From Camellia lanceoleosa (taxonomy: Eukaryota; Streptophyta; Magnoliopsida; Ericales; Theaceae): 64,000 nt of DNA. The DNA lies in the NCBI GenBank assembly GCA_025200525.1, contig CM045758.1, positions 57,569,649-57,633,648 of the forward strand, in the 5' to 3' direction. This document shows, piece by piece, positions 45,618 to 57,551 of this stretch. A program made the translations under genes and the position numbers. The notes beneath the pieces were generated by a model, which was given only the letters and a program-made list of their open reading frames with translations, had not been told where the DNA came from and searched no databases. Position 1 is the stretch's first letter, and the number at the start of each line of letters is the position of its first letter.

Positions 45618-46505
45618 TGTACGGGGGCGAAATATCCTTAGCTTTCCGTACGCCTTGAACGTCAAGCTTCCGTCAACGGCGTCTGTCTCTGCCACACAAA
45701 AACGGTGAGCTGCCCGGCGGTGGTGTGCCGGAAAAACCCTCCGACACTCAAGTCAGTTCACTGAGGAAGAAGAGAATCAAGAGAGAAGGTTTGTGAGGAT
45801 GAGTTTGCATACCAAGAACGCCGCTTCCTCTCCATATCTAGGCCGCCACGCAGCCCGAGATTGTGCGCCAAGACTACCTCGCCTGTCCTTCCTTGGACAG
45901 TGGCGGTTTTCGCCTCACTACCTTACACGTAAAGGTCTTGTCCTCCTTCCAAGATATGCGTAACGCCCAACGGTATTGAGGCGTTCGTGGAGCAGATGTC
46001 CTCTCCACACCATTGGCCCAGGTGGCACCCATAACCGGGGTACCATGACCGGCCTAGCCTTGGGGGATCTGCCATCATCTAACCGTGCTACGTATTACCG
46101 GCCTGTAACTTGGGACTAGGCGAGAACTTATCCCTGGGCCGAGCTATCTCTGGCCGGTTTACCATGATCGGCCGATTGCGAGGCATGCCGACCCCCAACC
46201 ACCTTATCCCCGATCTCGGCCACACGTAACCGCCTCACCTTGGCTGGACGGCCGGAGGGAAACCGGACAGATCGCATCCTCCGTGTAACCCGGTCAACCC
46301 TTCAGCTCGGTCGCGATTTCCATTGTGAACTTAGTCCCATGAAGCGACATCCGCCGACCGAGGGGTCACCGGTCGACCTCGTCCCCCGAGCAATTCCGAC
46401 TGCTCGGCCGTTTCAACCGTCCATCCTGCTCGGTGCCATGTAGTCCGTAACGCTGGACGTTATTTCTTGCTCTACCGTACTGCCAGATGGAAATCTTCCC
46501 TCACA
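45618..46505 (-). repeat. 5' LTR of the Tat element (888 bp)
   Basis: TGTACGGGGGCG ... CTTCCCTCACA, followed by ACGTC. It is nearly identical to 29248-30166 apart from small deletions, suggesting fairly recent insertion relative to its host LTR. Drives the - strand polyprotein transcript. Confidence 0.92.
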
Positions 46506-46930
46506 ACGTCCATAGTCTAAAAGCACCGTGGAAAGGACGAATCTGTCTTAAGGACACAGTGTCAAACACTGGACTTGATCAGAATTATTATTTGAACAAT
46601 TAATCAAGTAAGTTGTTTAATTTATTTCATGTTTCATTTGTTTATTTAAATCAGATTTTAATTTTGTTTTTGTAACAAAATAAAATCTGTTTTTATTTAT
46701 TTATTTATTTATTTATTTCTAGTTTGATTTTAGTAATCAAACAAATTCTCTTCTTTCTTTTATTTTTTTATATCCTTGTTGTTTAGTACACAACAGAATT
46801 TAATATATTTAAATACAGTGAAGATTGTTCAACATTTTCTACTCTAAAATAAAAGTCAATATTTTAGTGGATCGGTTATGCTAACTTATTTCTAAAACAA
46901 CAATTATATGCAGAGTATTTGGTTTAGTTT

Positions 46931-49200
46931 TACAATTATAATTTGAATGTGGATTTATGTTTTGAAATATAATAAGTTTTTGAAATGAGTTTTGAAAATA
47001 GAAAACTTGTTTGGCTATGAGTTTTAAGAAGAGTTTTGAAAAAAAATTTTGAAAAAAAATTTGAGTTGTATTTTGAAATTATTTTGGGTTTATTTTTTTT
47101 TAAATATTTAAAAATATTCTCAATTTTATTTTTTTAGAGTAAATATTTTTTATGTTTTTTAATATGTGCTGTATTTACTATATTTGTACGCTGTATTTTT
47201 TAAAATATTTTAAAATATTATTTTTTATTTTAAATATATAATTTTTATTTTAAATATTTTGTTATTTGTTATTTTTTATATTAAATATTTTATTTTTTTC
47301 AATATTTTAAATATATTTTTTAATTTTTCAAAATATTTTTTAATTTTTTTAAATATTTAATTTAAAATTTTTTTTTAAAATTTTTTTTGGATCTTTCAGA
47401 TATATCTAAATCATAAGAAATTACTTCGTCAATACTTAAAGCATAACAAAATATTTTTTAAAAAAATTAAAAAAATAAAAAATATTTTTCTGAAAAAATA
47501 AAAAATATTTTTCTGAAAAAATATTTTTTCAAAAAAAAAAAAAAAAATATTTTAAAGAACAAAATAAAAAAATATTTTTTTGATTTTTTTTTTTTTTGGG
47601 GGTTCTAAAAATAGAGTTTTGAATTTTGAGTTGTGAAAAAAGTTTTTGAATTTTTTTTTTAAAAATTAAGTGTTTAGTTATAAGTTTTGAAATTTTTTAA
47701 TTGAAATAATGATTCTAAAATTAAACAAAATGCTACGATAATTTTTCCCTCATGTTGAGGGGGCTCAAGTGACACCAGAGACTAGGCTGTGATGTCGCCC
47801 CTGGACACAGTTAGTTATAGTTGGTAGCAATAATATATATTGAAAAAATTAAAAAAATATATTTGGTGGTTGTAATAAAATAAATATTAAGTTTTAAGTT
47901 TTAAATTTTAATATTTTGATTTGTTTTCAACCTGAATTATTTTGCTATTTTTGTCAAGTAAAATTGATAGAAAAGAATATTTTAGTTATTAAATTCAATA
48001 TGCATGTATATATTTTTTCTGTTGAGTTTGTTGACTAAAATATATTTTTTCTGTTGAGTTTGATGACTAAAATATATTTTTTCTGCTGTTTTACTTAACA
48101 AATATAGATTGATGGTTTAGATTGAAAATAAATTAATATTATATTAAAAATTAAAGTTTAAATTTTCAAAATTAAAAATTCAATATTTATTTTTTTACAG
48201 GAGTTCAACTTTTGAGATTTTTTTGTAATTTTTATTTTTTTGGTTTTAGGTGACGTTTAGGCTGTGTTTGGCATTTGCTTGTTAAGTAGTTTTTATTATT
48301 TATTTATTTTTAATTTTTCAGCTTTAAAGAGTTGATTTATTTGGTCATTGTCAAATTATTTATTTATTAATTTTTATGGAGAAAGTTTTGCAATTTTTTT
48401 TATACTTTCCTTTTTGGGTAAAAAATCATTATATTACTCTTAGGTAATGTTTGTTTAAGCAAAGCAAACATGACCTTAAAATTTAATTACTAATCCAAAA
48501 AAATAAATAATGTGATATTTGACTAAAATATTGGCCGTGTTTGGGAAATATTTTTTTGGATTTTTTTTTTGTTTTTTTTTTTTACTAAAAGGCAAATTGG
48601 TTACAAAACTAAAAAAATCAAATCTAAATAAAATATCACATCAAATTCCATGATCATTTCACTTTTTCTCTCACAAACATCACATCCAACCACTAAAAAA
48701 CCCAACTATCTTTCCAAATACAAAAAAAATTTTCTTCAATAATATCCTACAATCAAAAAAATCTATAAAAAAATCCACTTCCTAAGCACTCACATTAATA
48801 CTCCATCCGGACATGATATTCCATACAAGTGGGTTGAGTGAATTGTATTGAAGTGTTGTGTTTTGTGTCTGTTGCCAAGTTGTGGATCAATTATTATGTG
48901 TTAGTAATTTTTTCTTAAAAAAAATAAATATAAAAAAAATAAAAGAAAAAATGTTAATAGATGGACTGTGGTTGAACCCATCTTGTTAGCATGGCTTGTG
49001 GTAGGCAATTCAATTCTCCCGATCAAACATAGCTCTCAAGTACAGATAAATATAGCTTTCATAAAATAAAAGGGACAAACACGCAACTATTCAAGAAATA
49101 GAGTGCAAAAAAAAGGATTTGGGATTATTGCTATACCATTAAATGGTAACGTTTTAGTTTTATTTATTTATTATTATCATTTTTAAATCTTTTTTTCAAG
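46931..49200. other. Very AT-rich intergenic DNA
   Basis: Long A/T runs (47030-47700), a repeated TATATTTTTTCTG(T/C)TG phrase (48010-48090) and MITE-like ends (GCTGTGTTTGGCATTTG at 48261, GCCGTGTTTGGGAAA at 48534). No gene is recognised. Confidence 0.4.
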
Positions 49201-49313
49201 GAAAGATCAAGTTTCCGTGGACAATTGTGTAATGGAGTTTCGATCAGCAGACGGATTCTTGGTTGACATAAGGGACCTACTCGGTGCAGCTGAAACCGCC
49301 CAAGTATGGTGAG

Positions 49314-49400
49314 ATCAAGCTTGTCTTCAGTGGAATTCATTCATATTGGTCCATAGGAAAGTGGACTGGTAACGTTTCTCCGATGTACATAAGATGACAG
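49314..49400 (+). pseudogene. Possible G-type lectin S-receptor-like kinase fragment
   Basis: A short frame reads KLVFSGIHSYWSIGKWTGNV and then meets a stop. The words YWS-x-G-x-WTGN match the segment after the lectin domain in SD2-type S-receptor-like kinases. No other domain is seen nearby, so this is at most a relic. Confidence 0.35.
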
Positions 49401-49653
49401 TAGCCACAATGGATTCGTCCACTTGAATGCAACCAAAAGTTTGACATCATAAACGAGCATTACTTTTAATTGTGATCTAAAGCAACTTGAAGATGCAATG
49501 TTTGCAAAGAAAAAGCATCAAATTAACAATGACCCACAGTATAGATTGATGGATGGTGTGGAAATCTAGACTTTTGTAACACGAAAACAATATTAATTTG
49601 AGAGTTCACATGTCAGGGTGGAGTATAAAGGGTTATTTGGCCTGCCCTAATTA

Positions 49654-50837
49654 CACTACAAGAAAAATGACTTTTGGCGACTAAATTTTTAGTCGCCAAA
49701 AGTCTATTTTTAGTCGCCGAAAGCCTGTTTTTGACTTTTCCCGACAAAATTTTTTAGTCGCCATAGTTGTCGCGTATTTGTGGTCGGCGGAGGGTATTGG
49801 CGACTAAACCCTTTTTAGTCGCCAAAAATAGGTTTTTACCGACTAATAAATTAGTCGCCAATAGTGTTTTTCACTTTGGAAAATAATACATTTACCGACT
49901 AAACTTTAGTCGCCAATACTCACTCAAACGCCGACTAAATGGCTTAGTCGCCAAAGTCAAGACTTTTGGCGACTAAAATATTAGTCGCCAAAGGTGTTAT
50001 TCCGAAAAAAAAAAAACTCCCTTTTTTTGCTTCTCCTGAGTTTCGAACCCGAACCACACGCCCTCCACACGCCTTTTTGCAACACACGCCCTCCACTATG
50101 CCACTACAAGTTCACATGTATATATATGCAATATATATTATTTATATACTATATTAACCGGATTAATACAAAATAATAATATATACAAATATAATTATTT
50201 TAATTCAATTTAATTAATTAAAAAATATATTATTTACTAAAAAAAAAATTCTGGCACTTTTGGCGACTAAAGTTTGTTTTAGTCGGCAAAAGCCCTCCAT
50301 TTAGCTACTAATTTTTATTTAGTAGCCAAAAACAGCCACTTTTGGCGACTAAAGTTATGTTTAGTCGGCAAAAGCCCTCAATTTAGCTACTAATTTTTGT
50401 TTAGTAGCCCAAAACAGCCACTTTTGGCGACTAAAGTTACGTTTAGTCGGCAAAAGCCCTCCATTTAGCTACTAATTTTTGTTTAGTAGCCAAAAATAGT
50501 ACTTTCAGCGACTAAAGTTACATTTAGTCGGCAAAAGCCCTCCATTTAGCTACTAATTTTTGTTTAGTAGCCAAAAATAGCACTTTTAGCGACTAAAGTT
50601 AGGTTTAGTCGGCAAAAGCTCTCCATTTAGCTACTAATTTTTTTTAGTAGCCAAAAATAGCACTTTTGGCGACTAAAACTCAGTTTAGTCGGGAAAAACC
50701 CTCCATTTAGCTACTAATTTGTTTTAGTAGCCAAAAATCTGCACTTTTGGCGACTAAACCATTTTAGTCGCCGATTGTCCTACTTTCAGCGACGAAAATT
50801 GATTTTTTAGTCGCCAAAAAAGGATTTTCTTGTAGTG
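49654..50837. mobile_element. Non-autonomous CACTA (En/Spm-like) element
   Basis: It begins CACTACAAGAAAAATG and ends TTTTCTTGTAGTG, flanked by TTA on both sides (49651-49653, 50838-50840), the 3-bp duplication of CACTA elements. Subterminal regions hold many copies of GGCGACTAAA in both orientations. 1184 bp with no transposase. Confidence 0.95.
50250..50760. repeat. Tandem repeats in the CACTA right arm, about 6 units of 80-82 bp
   Basis: Unit marks (AGCCCTCCATTTAGC) fall at 50291, 50373, 50455, 50536, 50617 and about 50697. Each unit alternates two inverted word pairs: GGCGACTAAA...TTTAGTCGGC and TTAGCTACTAA...TTTAGTAGCC. The spacing shrinks by 1 bp steps (82, 82, 81, 81, 80). Confidence 0.85.
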
Positions 50838-51143
50838 TTATATCGTGGATGCATCATCTTAGAGTTTGCGAAGTAAGATAGGGTATATGGGTGCTCGTCA
50901 CTACTTGCTTGAGAACCATAGTTAGAGAAGGAACAAGTTCTTTAATGGTCAAATTGAGAATCGGTCCAAACCTATGGAGTTATTGGGAGAACAAATACTG
51001 GAATAAATTGATTATGGGACATACAGGCCATATGAAAAGCATCCAGACAATTGAAAAAAACAAAAGAATGAAAATCTAACTCCCAATTGGACAAAAAAAT
51101 GCATTATGTTTGACCTACCATATTGGAAAACTATAATGGTTCC

Positions 51144-53413
51144 TGTCACGATCCCATTCCGCCCCTAGTAGAATGGTGCCATGGTGGCCAGTAATTCGAG
51201 ATTACCAAATGCCAGCTTGCAAGATCACACACAATCAGAGTATACATATGGGGCTTACATGTGCGGAAGCAATAAATTTAAATCTAATTAGTCCATAAGA
51301 GTTGTGCATAGATTAAATGAAATGACATACACCTTAACACAGTCTTACAACTTGATTACAAATAAAATAAGTACATAATACATCTTGATCAAAAGGCTTC
51401 TCAAGCCGACGTTTACAAAAGAAATAAACTACCAAGCCAAGAAACATAATCTTCAAGATACTACAAAATATGAATCCAAAAACATCTTACAAATAATCAT
51501 CTAGATGTCATTGCCTTCGTGCTCATCATCTACATATATATAAGGAGAGGGTGAGCTTAGATACTCAGTGAATGATATTAGTAATAAAGGTTTGAATGAA
51601 TGATATCCAAGATCTTTATTAAAATGATACATAGCATAACTTGTACAAACATAGAATGAATCAAGTTCATCTATTAAGTCTTTCAAATCTCCAAGGGATG
51701 TTTACTAGCATCTACATAATACAAGGGATGATATTCCGGACAAAACCACGCGGTAAATCGTCGGTGGCAAGACAAAGGAGATATCTCAAATAAGGGAGCT
51801 AGTTGCATTATAGTCCCCTAGCACTAAGGACTTTCCAAGACAAACGCGCTAGTTGCATTATAGTCCTCTAGCACTAAGGACTTTCCAAGAATGTCATCAA
51901 AACGAACATAATACTTGATACAAAAATTAGGGATAATCATTCATACTTGAACAAACACTTTTCCAAACAAAACAAACAAAGCTTTTATCAAATGTTAGAA
52001 CATAGCTTTATTAAAAATACCACTCACATAGCTCTTCGGGTGTGGGGATTACAAGCAAGGATCCAAGGCCTACAAGCACATAATAAATCCCATTGAATGC
52101 ATTTCAAGAAAACAAGAAGAGATGCTCAAAGATGGACATGAAATGCATTCCTAAAACAAGCTTTGCATGAGTGTAAATGATCTCGGCATTTCTTTCAAAA
52201 CTAAGTCAAGATAAAGTAAAACATTCTGGGAGTTAAAACACTATTTCTCATCTCGGGAAAACATGCTGGGTACCAACTAGGTCTTGGCCGAGGTCCCACA
52301 CCTCTTGGCCGAGGTGTGGTCCTGATGACCATATTCAAGGAAATGGAGTCTAGAAATTTTAGGTTTCTTTTTGAAGAACATGAATGCTAAAATCATAACT
52401 TATTTATTCAAAATTTGAGATTTCATGATATGAGTTCAAAAGCATGGACCTGGGTACCCGTACTTGAAAATCTTCTTGAAAACAAACACAAAATATGGGA
52501 CTTGTTATAAACTTTCGGATCAAAACATGGTTTTATTTCTTGAACACAAGAACACCATCTTCTCCTTCTAAAACAAGCTTTAAATCTATGCATGGCTCAT
52601 GAATCATGCTAGATCATGCAATGCGATCATATGAACATAAAGAATAGCAAGAGTAGATCAAGAATCTAACCTCAAAACATGGATCCAACGGTTCAAGGTA
52701 TAAAGATCAAGCTTGGAAATCTATTCTCACTCTAAGAACTCTTCTTCCTCTCTTCCTAGAGCTTATCTCTCTTCTAGGACAAAGATATAACAAATGATAT
52801 GTTTTCTCTACTGCCGGCTGACTTAACCCTCTGCTAGGACACATGGCACTACCGGATTGGGTTTCCTAAAAAAGGTGACTGAATGACTAGACAAGAGTAT
52901 GACAAAGCGTGTACAACAAGTAAGGTGACAAGGGCACTCTGACAAGGCAATGACCTCGGGTCAAGACATAGGCTTCGGCAAGTAAGGTCTCTGTAATCTC
53001 GGCTAGGAAGGATAACACTTGGCCTAGCTGTGCCACACCTCGGCCTAGATGTGCCACACCTCGGTCTAGGTCATACCAATCCAGGAACAAGATCACTAGG
53101 TGCAGGGATCAAAGATCTAGGATGTCTAGATAATAACATCTCGGCCTAGGTGATGCATACCTCGGCCTAGATGATGACATCTCGGCCAATATGCCAGGGC
53201 AAAGGTGGAGGTCAACTAAAGTGGTTCCAAGATGGTCCTAGGTGTAAGAGGTTCAAAGGTGTGACCTAGGCTTAAGGCACACTAAGCAAGAAACAAAGCA
53301 TGCAAGCAACACTTAGACAAAACAAATCAAGGTCTGCAAATTGCAAGTTTAATCAAGACAAAGGTTATGCAAATGCACGTGAGCATGACTAAGACAAAGT
53401 GAGGGTTGTTACA
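51144..53413. mobile_element. Solo LTR, 2.27 kb
   Basis: It begins TGTCACGATCCC and ends GGGTTGTTACA, flanked by perfect GTTCC duplications (51139-51143, 53414-53418). No gag or pol lies inside. Internal features are a duplicated CGCTAGTTGCATTATAGTCC phrase (51799, 51848) and a cluster of CTCGGCC(T/A)AG words (52280-53190). Starts of this type are seen in plant Ty3/gypsy LTRs; orientation is uncertain. Confidence 0.8.
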
Positions 53414-53418
53414 GTTCC

Positions 53419-53895
53419 TGTTTAGATCCGACTCATATTATGTTCTTGGATTTGGGATTCGATGCTCTTATTCGTTGTCTCTGTTTCTTCTTGTCTTGTT
53501 GTTGTTGAGCTTGAAGTGGTTGGTTATATTTGAAACAAGTTGAGAGCAAGTTTTTCAAAAGAGTTGCTATCTAGTTCCTTTCTTCTTTGCTCGAACGGCG
53601 TTTTCGTCACTTGAGCAATCTTTGAGATCTCTCGATATTTTTGTAGGTCTGCAAAATTTCTGAGAGTAGAGTGATATTCACTTGAGTAGTCTTCTACAAT
53701 CTGCAAAACTTTTGGGAGGGGGTCATTGTGCACTCGAGCGGTGTTTTTGGTCGCTCGAGCGGTCTGTGCGTATATCAGATCAGGGTGAGGAGATGTTTAG
53801 TCACTTTTTCATTTCCTTCTCTCTCTAAAACATTTCAAAACCTAATTTCTTTTCATTCTCTCTTTAGTTTTTGATTAAAATCCTCCCATACATAC
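53419..53895. other. Spacer between two LTR-like sequences
   Basis: Contains repeated GCTCGAGCGGT words (53734-53765), also found in the next LTR-like sequence (55390-55480). No gene is recognised. Confidence 0.35.
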
Positions 53896-54152
53896 TATCA
53901 CGACCCAAACCCGTCCCTATAGGTTTAGCATCATAACCAGCCAGTAAACCTGGGATTACCGAAGGCCTCTGAGACAAATTAACATAATATTAGAAGCTAG
54001 CAGAAGCAAATAACAAATATACAATGTCTATTGAGCTGTGCAGACTTATATGACACAGGAAAATTTTAAACTTTTTATATACATATTTACACATTATCCT
54101 TACGTCATCATATATATACAGATTTGACAAAAAAGGATTTATCCATATTTAC

Positions 54153-54353
54153 AAAATAAACAAAGACTTGTTTAACCACGCAAGAAAATAAAACTTAAAC
54201 TTTAATCACATAGCCATAAACCACTTGACATATCCGGAACCTCCACGAGAGGCAAAATAAACAAAGACTTGTTTAACTAAGCAAAAAACAAAACTTAAAC
54301 TTTAATCACATAGCCATAAACCACTTGACATATTCGGCACCTCCACGGGAGGC
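54153..54353. repeat. Tandem duplication, 2 copies, period 101 bp
   Basis: AAAATAAACAAAGACTTG begins at 54153 and 54254; both copies end in CCTCCACG(A/G)GAGGC. Few mismatches. Confidence 0.85.
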
Positions 54354-55796
54354 ACATAGGTTGGTTGACCAAAACAGATTCCAAGCAGACGCCTTTAAGC
54401 CTGGTCATGCGCCTAATCACCTATACACATACATAATACAGTGAGCTAGAATCCAGTGAATAATAACAGAGTAAAGATTTTAATGAATGATGTCCATAAC
54501 AGATTCAGAAATTCGATTTCAGATTCAAATCCCTTATCAAATCAAAAACATAGTCATGTTTGTATTCATATCAGAAACAGAGTCATATTCATGTTCAAAT
54601 CATGCATGGTACATCCATTAGCATTACATATCACGTTGGTCAAGCATATCAAGGTCCATAATGGAACCTCCGATACCAGGTAACATATCTCATACGTGGG
54701 CCACGGTATTTTTTCCCTTGGGCGAGGGCCTGTGCCACGATATTATCTCTCCTGGGCGAGGGCCTCATGACCATAAGCCACAGTATTATGTCCCCTAGGC
54801 GAGGGCCTCTGCTAAAGATACCACAATTACATTTCAAAGAAAATTGGACAATCATTCATGTAATCACAAAATAGCCTTTTGTATCATTCAAAAACAGTTC
54901 ATATCTTATCATAATATTCAGAAAGTATTTCATATTGAACATAGCTTTACTAAGTTATTACTCACAGACAGCTGCAACAGTAGAACAGAGGAATCAGGCA
55001 GACAATATAGCGTGACCTACACAACCATATAACATATACACATTGAAACACAATATTATTTCCTTGATCAAACTTGACTTTTCTTGTCTTCTGTCTAAAT
55101 AGTCCAAAGGTCTACTACATTTATTCTTTCTTTAGTCAAATGAATCGGGTTCTCATTTCACATACTCTTTCATTACTATATCATTCTTTTCTGAATAAAC
55201 CAATTTCTTACTTGACTTCTTAATCAATTACTACCAAGTTAATGACTTATTCTTTAATCAACTAATTTATGTTAATTGTTAGCCTATTAATCTTGTTAAG
55301 TCATAATTCTTACCTAACAATGTTTGGAAAAAGATGAGATTGAAAATATAAACTAAATGTCATTTTTCCAAAATATACTGAAAAAGAGTTGTTCGCTTGA
55401 GCGGTCTGTAAAGACTACAAAAGCATTGGAAGCCTTCAATGTGCGCTCGAGCGGTAATTATACCGCTTTAGCGGTCTGTAAAATTTCAGAGTTTCAAATT
55501 TCTCAAAAAGTGGCTTCGAAACTCATTTTCAATCTTTAAATCCATATATATCTTGATAAAAACCATGAAAATACCTTAGAAAACATACACACTTATTTAT
55601 TTATAAATTATTTACTCAAAATCTTGAAATATAATAATTAATTTATTTAAATCAAAACTTTACTTAATTTTAAAATCAAATCCAAATTAATTAGCTTCCA
55701 TAACCATGAACATGCATGTAACCCATTTTATATTCAAAACCAATTTCTTTCTAATTCCATGAATATAATCTCAAAACCTTCTCAGTCTCAAATATT

Positions 55797-56293
55797 GGGG
55801 GTGTTTGGTAGGGCTTTTTTGAGCCAGCTTATAGCTTCTGGCTTTCAAAAAGTTATTTTGGACTGTTTGGTTAAACTTATTTCAAACAGCTTCTGATTCT
55901 AACAGCTTATTTTAAGTCAAAAAAGCTGATTCTGAGAAGCTGCTCACCCCTTGCTTCTGATTATCAGCTTCTGCTGTTGACATATTAATTCACGCTTATA
56001 CTCTTAGATTTTTTTATTTTTTATTTTTTTAAAAATAGAAAAAGACCCAAATGGACTATAAAATATTATTATTATTTTTTATAAAAAATGTAGATAAATA
56101 GTGAATAATAAAAAATAAAAATTAATTGAAAAAGCTACTTCACAGCTTATTTAACAAACACTACTCAGCAACTTAAATCTATAATCCAACAATTTATACC
56201 AAACAAAGTTAATGACTTACGATTAAAGTTATAATCTATATTCTATTAAGCTATAAGCTATAATCTGTTTTAACAGCTACACCAAACAGCACC
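55797..56293. mobile_element. MITE, 497 bp, PIF/Harbinger- or hAT-like
   Basis: The left end GGGGGTGTTTGGT and (reverse complement of the right end) GGTGCTGTTTGGT are inverted repeats. ATT flanks both sides (55794-55796, 56294-56296). The interior is rich in AGCTT and TTATAGC words repeated in both orientations. Confidence 0.6.
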
Positions 56294-57120
56294 ATTATAA
56301 GATGATTCTACAAAATCAAACCAAAAATAATTAATTTCTAAATTAACTCTCATAAACTTGATTTTTGCCCCAACTTATCATTTTCTTGTCAATTTTCTTT
56401 TTAATCACTTAAATTAATTTCAAACCCTTTTTTCCCATTTTCCTTCAAAAATGAAACCAAAGTTGTCAACTCCTTAAAAAAATCACTTACATGCATAAAT
56501 TTGGCATTAAAATGAACTAATTTTATATTTCTATAATTCTCTTCATATCTATCCCAAATTTAAACTTATAAGTCTTTTACACATAAATTAAAGTCTAAAA
56601 CCTTGAAATTCTAACGTGCATGTAAGGATGAGTTTTAAATTTATGAAGAATAACAAAAATCACACTCAAACTAATTAATTTCCAAATTTATTTCCATAAC
56701 CTTACACTTAACTCAATTTTTCTCCATCTTCTTGCTAATTCTTTTTAATTACATGATATTGATTCCAATTTCATCTTTAATTTCAAGTGTAGTGTAATGA
56801 TTCTACAGAAATTAAACATAAATTCCATACCTTGAGTTTTAATTTCAGAATATGTAGTTGAATCTCTTCTAATTCTTCTTGGGTTTCTTCAAAAACTTGA
56901 GTTTTCCTTTCAATGTTTCTTCTCATCTTTTGTTTTCTTTGTTCTAGCAACTCTCTTTTCTTTTTGTTGTTTCCCAGCAGCCATCTCTCTCTCCCTTTCT
57001 TTGTTCCTCTATCTCTCTATTCTCTCATTCTCTCTCTTGGTTCCCTTTTTCTTCCTCTCAGTTTCCTCTTCTCTCAATATCTATTTCTTAGAATTTCAAA
57101 TAATTGAATTGGCTTCAGCA

Positions 57121-57226
57121 GAGGGACACATGATGCACACACACACACACACACATATCACTTTCTCAATTCTTCTGGAACTCTTCCAATTTTGCTTCAT
57201 CAAATTAATTGAGTAAGAATAACTTA
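57121..57226. other. CA microsatellite and Harbinger left flank
   Basis: (CA)n occupies about 57134-57156. The sequence after it continues to the TTA target at 57224-57226. Confidence 0.6.
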
Positions 57227-57485
57227 GTGCCGTTTTGGGAAGATTAGTAAAAAACAGGGTTTTGTTGAATGTGAAAAAATGCAAAGGCAGCCGAAAACGC
57301 AACAACACCATTTGGGAAGTAATAAAAACGTTGCCCTGTGAAATTACATAACTACCCTCCATGTTAACAAATTGGGGCCTAGGGCAAAACACTAGCTCAT
57401 TCTCTTTTCCTTCCCGCTGCTGTGCTTTCCTCCTCTCGCCGCTGCCCGACTCTACAACTCCCTCCAACAACCCACGACGTAGCCG

Positions 57486-57551
57486 TCGTCAGCCGATGCT
57501 GTCTCTGGAATCGTCGTCCACGAACTCACAGTCGCAGGATCTGCAGGATCA
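57486..57551 (+). other. Possible 5' exon near the left end of the Harbinger element
   Basis: GC-rich compared with its surroundings. An ATG (57496) leads a Ser/Gln-rich peptide (MLSLESSSTNSQSQDLQDQ) that ends at a good donor CAG|GTAAGC. It may be the first exon of an element gene or captured host DNA; no following exon could be joined. Confidence 0.3.

Larger units (their letters stand above)
29248..46505 (-). mobile_element. Ty3/gypsy element of the Tat lineage (17.3 kb with an internal insertion)
   Basis: LTRs at 29248-30166 and 45618-46505 are flanked by perfect ACGTC duplications (29243-29247, 46506-46510). On the - strand the order is 5' LTR, primer-binding region (TTGGCGCCGTCTGTGGG, about 45599-45615), gag (split), protease, RT-RNase H, a second RNase H, integrase; an antisense ORF lies on the + strand; then a purine-rich tract (TTTAAGGGGCAAT) and the 3' LTR. 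A second RNase H plus an extra ORF between integrase and 3' LTR is the known signature of Tat/Ogre/Retand elements. Pol carries at least two in-frame stops and two frameshifts, so the copy is dead. The 5.3 kb insertion at 39608-44873 is younger. Confidence 0.92.
28360..46834 (+). mobile_element. Copia-like solo LTR (about 1.2 kb) split by the large gypsy element
   Basis: The left part is 28360-29247 and the right part 46511-46834; joined they give about 1212 bp. Ends TGTTGGAA and TTCAACA are TG...CA with inverted TGTTG/CAACA. A TATA box (TATAAATA, 29053-29060) is followed by leader-like sequence and CTTGGGAGATAGACGTC, continued on the other side as CATAGTCTAAAAGCACCGTG, an R-U5 arrangement typical of plant copia LTRs. 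No primer-binding site or polyprotein follows, so only the LTR remains. No clean target duplication is seen in the host copy. Confidence 0.65.

Noticed and set aside
28355..46840. Target duplication for the copia-like solo LTR
   Set aside because: The flanks CATTA and TTTTC do not match, and the sister host copies do not settle it, so no duplication is claimed.
26594..47805. Pairing CAGTGGCGGATC (26594) with GTCGCCCCTG (47800) as the two ends of one hAT element
   Set aside because: The flanking 8-mers do not match, and the sequences next to the ends are unrelated.
53524..53733. - strand ORF of 69 codons
   Set aside because: No recognisable domain; located in a spacer with GAGCGGT repeats.
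56913..57216. Ser/Leu/Phe-rich ORFs as membrane proteins
   Set aside because: CT-rich leader-like sequence of the LTR-like region; composition explains the hydrophobicity.
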